Made by a program: the position numbers and the translations under genes. Shown one piece after another: positions 43,023 through 51,026 of a stretch of 62,725 nucleotides of DNA (the first letter of the stretch is position 1; each line of letters opens with the position of its first letter). This DNA is from an uncultured Bacteroidia bacterium (GTDB taxonomy: Bacteria; Bacteroidota; Bacteroidia; NS11-12g; UBA955). The stretch spans positions 1-62,725 of the forward strand of contig CALSSY010000004.1 in the NCBI GenBank assembly GCA_943789135.1, written 5' to 3'. Below the pieces are notes generated by a model, which was not told the DNA's origin, searched no databases, and saw nothing but the letters and a program-made list of their open reading frames with translations.

Positions 43023-44101
43023 TCGTTGTCAAGATCTAATTGTCGTTGATGTATACGCTCTATTCTATATCGCAAAATAGCAATAAAGCTAAATATAGCA
43101 ATCCATCCCAATATGGCGGGATAGAAAAACATTCTTAATGTATTGTCTAAATCGTATTTGTTGAATCCCACTGAGCCACCTGTTCCTGGATGTAGTGAAT
43201 TGTCTGCCAATTTGGGCATAATAGCAATGAGAGCCATGAAAATGGGGAAAACAAGCACATTATACACGGAGGCAATACGCGCTTTTTGATATTCATCCTT
43301 AATGGATGCACGCAACACCAAATATGCAAAATACATGAACATACCAATGGCAACTCCATTAAGTTTAGGATCGTCCGCTGGCCACCAACTCATCCAAGTT
43401 ACTCTTGCCCAAATAGAGCCTGTTATGCATCCCAAAATTCCATTTAGAATTCCAACATGTAAAAAACTCATCGAAATCCAATCGTCCTTTAAATGACCAA
43501 AGCGCAGGTATTTTATTGAAAAATACATAGAAACTGCCAATAAAAACATCATACTGAACCACATAGGTACGTGATACAGCAAGTTTCTAATACTTTCATT
43601 TAAAACCACCCTATTGGGGAATCCTCCTTGAACTTCATCGATTATCCGGGTATTATCCAAAATACTTGGATCGGCAATTGCATTTGACATGCTGTCATTA
43701 GCGCTTTTTTCAATCCAAAGAGCATTAGATAGGTAAAGCCAAACAAATGAATCTTGTCCTTGAAACTGACCACGAATAAAGGCATCCGCATAACCCGATT
43801 TTTGATCACCCAAACTCACATCAAAGGTGGCAATTAATGTTTTACCGTAGTTATAAACCGATTGACTTTTCCAGATTTGATCGCTTTTACTTAGATAAGC
43901 GCCTTCAATGATTAATTCAGGAACGGGATTATAAATTTCGAATTTAACTGAATCTAAAACGGTTGACTTGATTTTTAATTTATCAGAACCAGAAACACCC
44001 GTTTTCAAAGGAATTAATAAACCACCAATTAAAGTATAAACGACAAGAATGGCGCCTAAAACTAGTAACCATTTAGAACGTTTTATTAACTTTTCATTCA
44101 T
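43019..44101 (-). CDS. ccmC: Heme exporter/ligase subunit, CcmC (CcsA family), with extra periplasmic domain
   Basis: A 360-residue membrane protein. After the first TM (residues about 8-32) lies a domain of about 130 residues, rich in beta pattern, which ordinary CcmC (220-250 residues) lacks. Five further TM helices follow with WARVTWMSWWPADDPKLN, where the WWD motif WGTWW-WD is changed, since an Ala-Asp pair (PADD) stands where WD is usual, and conserved His residues in YHVPMW and SLHPGTGG flank it. It overlaps ccmD and proline dehydrogenase by 4 bases each, so the ccm genes read on from the latter. Confidence 0.85.
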   Translation of the reverse strand: MNEKLIKRSKWLLVLGAILVVYTLIGGLLIPLKTGVSGSDKLKIKSTVLDSVKFEIYNPVPELIIEGAYLSKSDQIWKSQSVYNYGKTLIATFDVSLGDQKSGYADAFIRGQFQGQDSFVWLYLSNALWIEKSANDSMSNAIADPSILDNTRIIDEVQGGFPNRVVLNESIRNLLYHVPMWFSMMFLLAVSMYFSIKYLRFGHLKDDWISMSFLHVGILNGILGCITGSIWARVTWMSWWPADDPKLNGVAIGMFMYFAYLVLRASIKDEYQKARIASVYNVLVFPIFMALIAIMPKLADNSLHPGTGGSVGFNKYDLDNTLRMFFYPAILGWIAIFSFIAILRYRIERIHQRQLDLDNE

Positions 44102-45275
44102 GACTTTTCTTGTCTCCTCCTCTTTAATTCTTTTGTAATCAGACCTAATTCACGACCCATTTGCCCTGCCATGCCTGAGTTTTCCTGTGCGCGACGTGTT
44201 AAATAAGGTATAACTGCACTTACTGGGCCATAGGGCACATACTTGGCTACGTTGAATCCATGATGGGAAAGGTTAAAACTAATATGATCGCTCATCCCTA
44301 ACAATTGAGAGAAAAATATTTTCTCGTCCTTTGCCTCCAATCCCATTTTATTCATAAGTGCAACACCATTTAAAGAGCTGTTTTCATTATGCGTACCAAT
44401 ACAAATGGCTATTCTCTCTGCATTGCTTATGCACAGTGCTACCGCTTGATCGTAATCGTCATCTGTGGCTTGCTTATCTGGTTGAATGGGGTCGGTATAT
44501 CCCATTTGCTGAGCACGTCTTCGCTCTTTTTCCATATAGGCTCCGCGAACTATTTTGAAACCAAGAAAGTAATCGGTTGTTTCTATTTGATCTTTTAGAT
44601 ATTGCAAACGATCGTGACGGTACATTTGAAGCGTATTGTAAATGATCGCACTGGATGTATTGAACTTTTGCATGGCCTCTTCTGCCAATCTATCAATGGC
44701 TTCTTGAAGCCAGGATTCTTCAGCATCGATAAATAAACGCACCTTATTATGTGCTGCTGCTTCACATATTTCAAAGAATCGATTTCTGCCTTTTTCCCAA
44801 TTATTATTCTCTGAGGGACTAAGTTCAATCTTCTCGGTTATTTTTTGTAAAATATCAGATTCAACGATACCCGTTACCTTGAATACGGAAAAATGGTATG
44901 TTAGGATTTCCTGAAGCCTTTTTAATTGTATCAATAGTTTCTTTTGTAGTATGATCAAAAGCCTCAGCCGTTTCAGCACCTTCTACGGAATAATCTAAAA
45001 TAGTTCCAATACCCGAATCGCTTAATTTTCGAATCGCTGAATCGCATTCCGCAATTGTTTCCCCTCCACAAAACTGTTCAAAAATTGTGTTTTTGATAAT
45101 CGATTTTAAACCTCAAACTAACCGTAATCTTAGCCAATATTGGCCCCCAAGATAAAGTGATAGGAAAATCGAATGACTTAAACAACCATGAAGCCTTGCG
45201 CAATGCGGCGTTTGACTTGCTTTTGAAAGCTACTTCCGTATTATCAAAAGACAAATTAGAATGAGGGCTCATCAT
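44098..45275 (-). CDS. Proline dehydrogenase, interrupted by two apparent 1-base insertions
   Basis: One gene reconstructed from three frames. Residues from ATG 45275 read NLSFDNTEVAFKSKSN; a base too many in AAAA at about 45104-45107 shifts the frame, after which IFEQFCGGETIAECDSAIRKL and GTILDYSVEGA follow; an extra T in TTTTT at 44889-44893 shifts it back into the long frame from 44979, with SVFKVTGIV, the FAD-binding KIVRGAYMEKER and THNENS. Removing both bases gives 391 residues, a normal proline dehydrogenase. It oxidises proline to pyrroline-5-carboxylate and passes electrons to quinone. It overlaps ccmC by 4 bases. Confidence 0.88.
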
Positions 45276-45282
45276 CTAAGTG

Positions 45283-45290
45283 CAAAATAA
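45283..45290 (-). promoter_or_regulatory. -7 box for the proline dehydrogenase-ccm transcript
   Basis: Minus-strand TTATTTTG, one mismatch from consensus, ends 7 bases before the ATG at 45275. TTG lies 17 bases further upstream. Confidence 0.45.
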
Positions 45291-45324
45291 CGTCAAATCC
45301 TCGAGAGCAAAAAGAAAATCATTG

Positions 45325-47050
45325 CTAAGGCAGGCGTAGTTTAAGTTTTTCTAACACTTCTTGTAATAATGGATGCTTTTCAACTAGAAAGTCCAACTTT
45401 TCTCGGTCCGTATACGGCCTCCTTGTTGTTTCCATGTGGGTTCAAACTCAAAACGAAAGTTAGAGATTTGATTCTGAGTTAAAGATTTAATTTTCTGAAT
45501 TATAACCGGTTTTTCTTCTTCTAAAAAGCCTTCATGTATCTTATTGCTAATTACAAAAATCAAAGTATCATTTTCAATTTTAGATTGTATTGATTTGAAT
45601 ACTGAATTCAAAAGATTTCCAAAAGATTCAGAAAGGCTTAATCTTATTGAATCGGCCGTATATTGAACCACAGGCTGTATATTTCGAACTTCCTCGTCTT
45701 TCGCATCAATAACCTCCCCAATGGAATTGGATACATCTAAGGTTCTTCTCGTTTTTCAGGCGCTTTTTCTTTAGGATTGCTATCTAAATTTCGTTGTTTT
45801 AAGAAAGCATCTCTGTCTAATACACCCAAACGAGTAGAACTTACCTTTGACTTAACATCTTCTTTGATGCTGGGTGGAATTATTTTATCGGCAATAACAG
45901 AACCCTTTTCAGTTACAGTTTTATTGCTTGTTGCCTTTGAAGTAAGATTACCTAATTTTTTTTTTACTTCCTCAAGTGTGGGAATTTCTGAAATGAATTG
46001 ATTGATGTGGCAGAGCTTTATGAGCGTCAATTCGATATGCAATCTCGGGTTCCGAGATGACTTGTATCTTTCGTCTGCGTCGTTCAATAAATTCAATGCG
46101 TTAAGAAGAAATCCCATTTTTAACTTATTAGATTGCTCAAGATATTTAACTTTGAAAATATCGGCAACATCCAATAGTTTGTTGGTTTCAGGTGACTTGC
46201 TAACCATTAAATTTCGAATATGATCGGCAAAACCTCCTAAAATTAGCGAACCGTCAAAACCTTGATTGAGAATCTGATTAATTACTAATAAGGTTTGTGT
46301 AACATCTGCGTTTATGGCGTAATCCGTGAGTTTAAAGAATGTATCCATATCCAGGATACTCAACATTTCAACGGCCTTTTCGTAGGTTACTGCTCCACCT
46401 GAGAAACTTATAAGTTGGTCGAACATACTTAAAGCATCTCTCAAACCTCCGTCTGCTTTTTGGGCAATTAAATGAAGAACGGCTTCTTCGATTTCAACGG
46501 ATTCTTTCGACGCAATTTGAGCCAAATGCTCAACCATGTCTTTAATTTGAATCCTATTGAAGTTAAATACTTGACAGCGACTTAGAATCGTCGGCAAAAT
46601 CTTATGTCGTTCCGTAGTAGCCAAAATAAATATGGCATAACTAGGTGGTTCTTCTAATGTTTTAAGAAAGGCATTGAAAGCAGCCGTACTCAGCATATGC
46701 ACCTCGTCTATGATGTATACCTTGTACTTTCCTACTTGCGGAGGAATTCTAACCTGATCAATTAAATTTCTAATATCGTCAACGGCATTGTTGGAAGCGG
46801 CATCCAATTCAAATACATTGAATGCGAAATCACTGTCTGGATTTTCTCCGTTTTGCGAATTGATTACCTTGGCTAATATTCGAGCGCAAGTTGTTTTTCC
46901 TACACCTCTAGGACCCGTAAATAAAAAGGCTTGAGCCAGTTTATTTTGGGTTATTTCATGCATCAATGTTTCAGCTACATGCTTCTGCCCAACCACATCA
47001 TCGAAGGATTTTGGGCGGTATTTACGAGCTGAAACAATAAAGGGTTGCAC
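45325..47050 (-). CDS. dnaX: DNA polymerase III subunit gamma/tau, with two apparent 1-base deletions
   Basis: The clamp loader ATPase. GTG at 47050 gives MQPFIVSARKYRPKSF, the conserved start, 4 bases after a -7 box; upstream TTG at 47077 is not used by the family. Walker A is GPRGVGKTT, Walker B-like is IIDEVHML, and SRC of ILSRCQVFNF is sensor 1. The zinc-module Cys residues are absent, as in flavobacteria. The first frame ends at 45737 after about 437 residues; a missing base there, and another near 45420, are needed to read on to QPVVQYTADSIRLSLSESF and PYTDREKLDFLVEKH, ending at 45325. Restored, the protein has 575 residues. Confidence 0.88.
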
Positions 47051-47054
47051 ACTG

Positions 47055-47062
47055 CAAATTAA
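47055..47062 (-). promoter_or_regulatory. -7 box for dnaX
   Basis: Minus-strand TTAATTTG ends 4 bases before the GTG of dnaX; a TTG lies 20 bases upstream at 47085-47083. Together they support the GTG start and a leaderless mRNA. Confidence 0.5.
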
Positions 47063-47140
47063 CCGCTTTGTCTTCAATCCTTCAATGAAAACTTTTCAAC
47101 TTTCCCATTTTTCACCTATTGATAGATTATAAATTTGGCG

Positions 47141-47148
47141 TTATTTTG
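47141..47148 (+). promoter_or_regulatory. -7 box for the thioredoxin-like gene
   Basis: TTATTTTG with TTG 19 bases upstream (47119-47121) ends 7 bases before the ATG at 47156, the best -33/-7 pair in the window. Confidence 0.55.
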
Positions 47149-47155
47149 CACGAAT

Positions 47156-47684
47156 ATGAACATCGGAGATTTACTCGTTCCGTTTAATTTACCTGCTACT
47201 ACAGGAAAAACGATTAGTAGTTATGACTACGCTGAAAAATTCGCATTTGTAATTTTTGTTACTTGTAACCATTGCCCTTATTCTCAAGCATATTGGTCAA
47301 GACTCGTAAAATTGGCACAAAAATACGAGGAAGACAATCTCGGCATGGTGGCAATATGTGGAAATGATGAAAGTAAATACCCACAAGACAGTTTCGAAAA
47401 CATGAAGTCCCTTTACGACCAAATGACCTTACCATTCGAATATTTACACGATGAAAGTCAGGATAGTTCTTAAGTCCTTAGGAGCAACCCGTACTCCAGA
47501 AGTATTCTTATTCAATCAACGACGTGAATTGGTTTATAAAGGAGCTATTGACGATAGTTGGGAAAACGAATCAACAGTTATGAAAGTATTCCTTGAAGAC
47601 GCTATAGAATATTGTTTGGATGGGATTGAAGTAGATTACCCTGAGGTTCCTGCCGTTGGTTGTAGCATTAAATGGAAAGATTAA
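47156..47684 (+). CDS. Thioredoxin-family (AhpC/TSA-like) protein, split by an apparent 1-base insertion
   Basis: A thioredoxin-fold protein of about 175 residues when restored. The ATG at 47156 gives MNIGDLLVPFNLPATTGK; the redox site is CNHCPY (CxxC) near residue 38, and the later segment ATRTPEVFLFNQRRELVYKG contains the cis-Pro. An extra A at about 47465 (DESQD-S-S-stop) breaks the frame; removing it joins DESQDVLKSLGATRTPE. The role is probably thiol-disulfide exchange in the cytoplasm, as there is no signal peptide. It precedes an SDR gene by 3 bases. Confidence 0.85.
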
Positions 47685-47687
47685 TCC

Positions 47688-48521
47688 TTGGTAAAACATT
47701 CAACGAAAAATATCAACAAAGTAGTTCTCATTACGGGTGCCTCAAGTGGTATCGGTTTGGCCTTAAGTTGGGTTGCTGCAAAAAACAATTGCAACCTTAT
47801 GTTGACGGGCCGAAATCAAGATGCTTTGAACAATTTAAAAATTGAAATTCATAATAGATTTCCGAATTCTCAGGTTCAAATCCTAGCCGGTGACATCTCA
47901 AATGAACCGTTTTGCCATGATTTGATTAAAAACTGTATCCAACATTTCAATAAAATTGACGTCCTCATAAACAATGCCGGTATGAGCATGAGGGGTTTGC
48001 TGAATGATACCGACCTCAGCGTTCTTAAGCGGTTAATGGATGTTAATTTCTGGGGTGCCGTATACTTAACGAAATACGCCCTTCCCTATCTATTACAGAG
48101 TCAAGGTTCGGTAATTGGAGTATCCTCAATTGCAGGATTTAAGGGTTTGCCTGCTCGCACCGGATATTCCTCGAGCAAGTTTGCCCTTCAAGGGTTTTTA
48201 GAAAGTTTGCGCAATGAGAATCATAAAACCGGATTACATGTGCTTATTGCATGTCCCGGATATACCGAGTCTAACATTAGAAAAACAGCCTTAAATGCAA
48301 ACGGAGAAATCCAAGGTGAAACACCCCTGAATGAATCCAAGCTAATGTCTGCCGAAGAAGTTGCAGAAAAAATCTGGCAAGCATACGAAAAAAAATCATG
48401 GTATATTATCATGACATTACAAGGCAAATTGGCTGTTTGGATAAATAAATTATGGCCCAGATTAGCGGATTGGCTAACTTATCGGGTAATCAGTAAAGAA
48501 CCTAATTCTCCTTTTAAATGA
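47688..48521 (+). CDS. Short-chain dehydrogenase/reductase
   Basis: A 277-residue SDR with the NAD(P)-binding TGASSGIG near residue 16, NNAG near 95, and the catalytic YSSSK (YxxxK) near 157 with an upstream Ser in VIGVSSIAG. A C-terminal hydrophobic region follows. Only TTG at 47688 is available as a start, in the same frame as the Rossmann motif; no ATG precedes it. The substrate is not identifiable. It overlaps marC by 4 bases. Confidence 0.9.
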   Translation: MVKHSTKNINKVVLITGASSGIGLALSWVAAKNNCNLMLTGRNQDALNNLKIEIHNRFPNSQVQILAGDISNEPFCHDLIKNCIQHFNKIDVLINNAGMSMRGLLNDTDLSVLKRLMDVNFWGAVYLTKYALPYLLQSQGSVIGVSSIAGFKGLPARTGYSSSKFALQGFLESLRNENHKTGLHVLIACPGYTESNIRKTALNANGEIQGETPLNESKLMSAEEVAEKIWQAYEKKSWYIIMTLQGKLAVWINKLWPRLADWLTYRVISKEPNSPFK

Positions 48522-49081
48522 ATTTAAATGTAAACGAAATTGTAACGGTATTTTTTACGCTTTTTGCGGTAATTGATATACTTGGATCTATTCCCATTTT
48601 GGTTTCGTTGAAACAAAAAATTCCTGATATTCATCCTGGCAAAGTGACGTTAGCCTCGGCCTTATTCATGATCGGCTTTCTCTTTATAGGAGAATATTTT
48701 TTGTATTACTTGGGAATAGATATCAGTTCTTTCGCTGTAGCAGGTAGTATTGTAATGTTTATACTCGCGCTCGAAATGATTCTGGGTATAGATATATTTA
48801 GGGCTGATCCTGATACAAGCGCAGGAAGTATCGTACCCGTGGCATTTCCGATAATTGCGGGGTCTGGAACTTTAACAACCATACTTTCCCTAAAGGCTAT
48901 TTATGAAAAAACCACCATATTAGCCGGAATTATCCTAAACGTCGCGGTGATCTTCTTGGTTTTAAATACAACTGGTTTTTTTGAAAGAAAACTGGGGAAA
49001 AACGGAATGATGGTTTTACGCAAATTCTTTGGTGTAATACTTTTAGCAATAGCCGTTAAAGTATTCAAATCCAATATTTAA
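48518..49081 (+). CDS. MarC family integral membrane protein
   Basis: A 187-residue protein with six TM helices of the MarC/UPF0056 family. ILGSIPILVSLKQKIP and PVAFPIIAGSGTLTTILSL are the two conserved family blocks. Its function is not established; earlier links to drug resistance were not confirmed. It is coupled to the SDR by a 4-base overlap and ends 1 base before the convergent glycosyltransferase. Confidence 0.9.
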   Translation: MNLNVNEIVTVFFTLFAVIDILGSIPILVSLKQKIPDIHPGKVTLASALFMIGFLFIGEYFLYYLGIDISSFAVAGSIVMFILALEMILGIDIFRADPDTSAGSIVPVAFPIIAGSGTLTTILSLKAIYEKTTILAGIILNVAVIFLVLNTTGFFERKLGKNGMMVLRKFFGVILLAIAVKVFKSNI

Positions 49082-50161
49082 CTATAGAACGCTTTTATAA
49101 ATTTCTATGGCTTTTTTCGCCATATTCTCGGAATTGGTATTCCCAATTAATTCTTTGAAATCAAAAACGCTCTTTTGTTTGGAATTGTTAAATTCGATTA
49201 GCTTTAATAGAGATTTGGACATTTCCCATTGACTTCTCGGATCAAAATAATCTAAAGCCGCATTACTACTAAGCTCTCGAAATATAGGGATATCAGAAAC
49301 AATAATTGGTACCCCAACATTTGCGGCTTCAACCAGTGGTATTCCAAATCCTTCTTGGAGGCTAGGATATACAAATCCTGATGATTTTACTAGCAATTGA
49401 AGAATTTCATCGTCACTTGGCGATTGATTGATAAATACCCTTTCCGTAAGACTCAATTCGTCAATTAATTGCTTTATTGCATTAAAATCCCGACCCTTTC
49501 CTGCAATGATCAAGTTAAAATCGCATGAATTCACAATGTCAGCGAAAGCACGAATTAATTGAAGTTGGTTTTTTCTCGGGTTAAAACTGGAATAATACAG
49601 AAAGTAAGGATTTTCTGTTTGAGGATCCCAATTTACCTCTTTAAATCTAGGATTGATCGATTGATATACAACATGAATTTTGGATTCATTTACGTCGTAA
49701 TACTTAAGTAATTCTAATTTAGTTGTTTCGCTGGTTACAATTATTGCCTCTGCATTGGAACAAGCATAACGCGTTTTATAATTGTAAACAGATCTATCAA
49801 TCGGGCTGTAATAATCGGGATATTCTTTAAATATTACATCGTGAATGGTGCAGATTCTCGGAATTTGAATTTTCCCAATCGGTATTTCATTTGAGAGTCC
49901 ATGAAAAATATCACAACCATTATTCTGTGCCACTTTACCCATTTGGAAACTCCTCCAAAAGCCTTTGTAAAGACCATTCAAAAAGTTCTGCCGAATTTCT
50001 GGACTAATTACGGTTATATCATGAAATTTACCATAATCAGGTGCATACAATTCTAATTCAATCGAATTGAATGACAAAAGGGCTTCGACCCATTGTCTCG
50101 AATAATTGCCCAATCCGGTTTGATTGAACAACAATCGTTTTGAATCGAAGCCTATTTTCAT
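49082..50161 (-). CDS. Glycosyltransferase family 4-type (GT-B)
   Basis: A 359-residue GT-B enzyme. The N-terminal half begins GFDSKRLLFNQTGLGNYSR with the sugar-acceptor loop, and the C-terminal half contains YYSSFNPRKNQLQLIRAF, the donor-binding YPSLQEGFGIPLVEAANVG with the EX7E motif, and a Rossmann-like core. It should transfer a nucleotide sugar to an envelope glycan or lipid. The acceptor is unknown. It stands between marC and dapD, 1 base after dapD, so it is likely transcribed with dapD. Confidence 0.88.
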   Translation of the reverse strand: MKIGFDSKRLLFNQTGLGNYSRQWVEALLSFNSIELELYAPDYGKFHDITVISPEIRQNFLNGLYKGFWRSFQMGKVAQNNGCDIFHGLSNEIPIGKIQIPRICTIHDVIFKEYPDYYSPIDRSVYNYKTRYACSNAEAIIVTSETTKLELLKYYDVNESKIHVVYQSINPRFKEVNWDPQTENPYFLYYSSFNPRKNQLQLIRAFADIVNSCDFNLIIAGKGRDFNAIKQLIDELSLTERVFINQSPSDDEILQLLVKSSGFVYPSLQEGFGIPLVEAANVGVPIIVSDIPIFRELSSNAALDYFDPRSQWEMSKSLLKLIEFNNSKQKSVFDFKELIGNTNSENMAKKAIEIYKSVL

Positions 50162-50162
50162 A

Positions 50163-50975
50163 TTATACGGCTACATTAAAATCTCTAAGAGCATCATTCA
50201 AAGATGTTTTCTGGTCCGTGCTCGCTTTTCTTTGTCCGATAATTAATGCAATTGGCACGTAATATTCGCCTCCCGGGAACTCTTTTTTCATGCTGCTTGG
50301 AATTACTACACTCCTTTCTGGAATGTACCCTTTCGGCAGTTCTTCACCACTATTGGCATCAATGATTTTTGTGCTCATTGTCAAGGTTAAACCTGCGCCA
50401 AGAACGGCTTCTTTTCCAACATGTACTCCTTCAACCACAATACACCTACTTCCTACAAATGCACCATCTTCAATTATTACTGGAGCTGCCTGAACCGGTT
50501 CAAGTACTCCACCTATTCCAACACCACCCGAAAGGTGCACATTTTTTCCAATTTGAGCACAACTTCCCACTGTTGCCCATGTATCAACCATGGTTCCGCT
50601 GTCAACGTATGCACCAATATTAACGTATGAAGGCATCATTACTACTCCTGGAGCAACGTAGGCTCCATGACGCGCAACCGCATGAGGAACTACTCTAATA
50701 CCCAAAGCCTCATAACCCGATTTCAAGGGCATTTTATCATGAAACTCCATTGGACCTGCATGAGAAGTTGACATGCTTCTAGTTGGAAAATATAAAATCA
50801 CGGCCTTTTTAACCCAATCGTTTACCTGCCAAGTTCCATCAAGGGGTTCCGCGACTCTAAGTGTTCCTTTATCAAGCGCTTCAATAATTTCCTCTATTAT
50901 TTTTACATTCTTTTCTTCCTTTAGCAATTCTCGGTGTTCCCAAATTTCCTCAATGATATCTTTATAGTTTTGCAT
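50163..50975 (-). CDS. dapD: 2,3,4,5-tetrahydropyridine-2,6-dicarboxylate N-succinyltransferase
   Basis: DapD transfers succinyl from succinyl-CoA to tetrahydrodipicolinate in the lysine pathway. It has 270 residues with an N-terminal helical domain and hexapeptide beta-helix (for example GGVGIGGVLEPVQAAPVIIED and GSRCIVVEGVHVG). I chose the ATG at 50975 (MQNYKDIIEEIWEH), which fits the family; upstream codons belong to a spurious extension. It shares a divergent promoter gap with the S9 peptidase. Confidence 0.94.
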   Translation of the reverse strand: MQNYKDIIEEIWEHRELLKEEKNVKIIEEIIEALDKGTLRVAEPLDGTWQVNDWVKKAVILYFPTRSMSTSHAGPMEFHDKMPLKSGYEALGIRVVPHAVARHGAYVAPGVVMMPSYVNIGAYVDSGTMVDTWATVGSCAQIGKNVHLSGGVGIGGVLEPVQAAPVIIEDGAFVGSRCIVVEGVHVGKEAVLGAGLTLTMSTKIIDANSGEELPKGYIPERSVVIPSSMKKEFPGGEYYVPIALIIGQRKASTDQKTSLNDALRDFNVAV

Positions 50976-51026
50976 ATGTATTGTGTAAATTGCAACAAAA
51001 TTGCGAAACATTTTTTGAAAAGCTCT

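Noticed and set aside
45384..45671. An independent 95-residue gene after dnaX
   Set aside because: It is part of the tau region of dnaX, bounded by two missing bases.
45737..45760. Programmed -1 frameshift in dnaX as a firm call
   Set aside because: There is no in-phase slippery heptamer and a second, unrelated break follows, so an error is the better first explanation.
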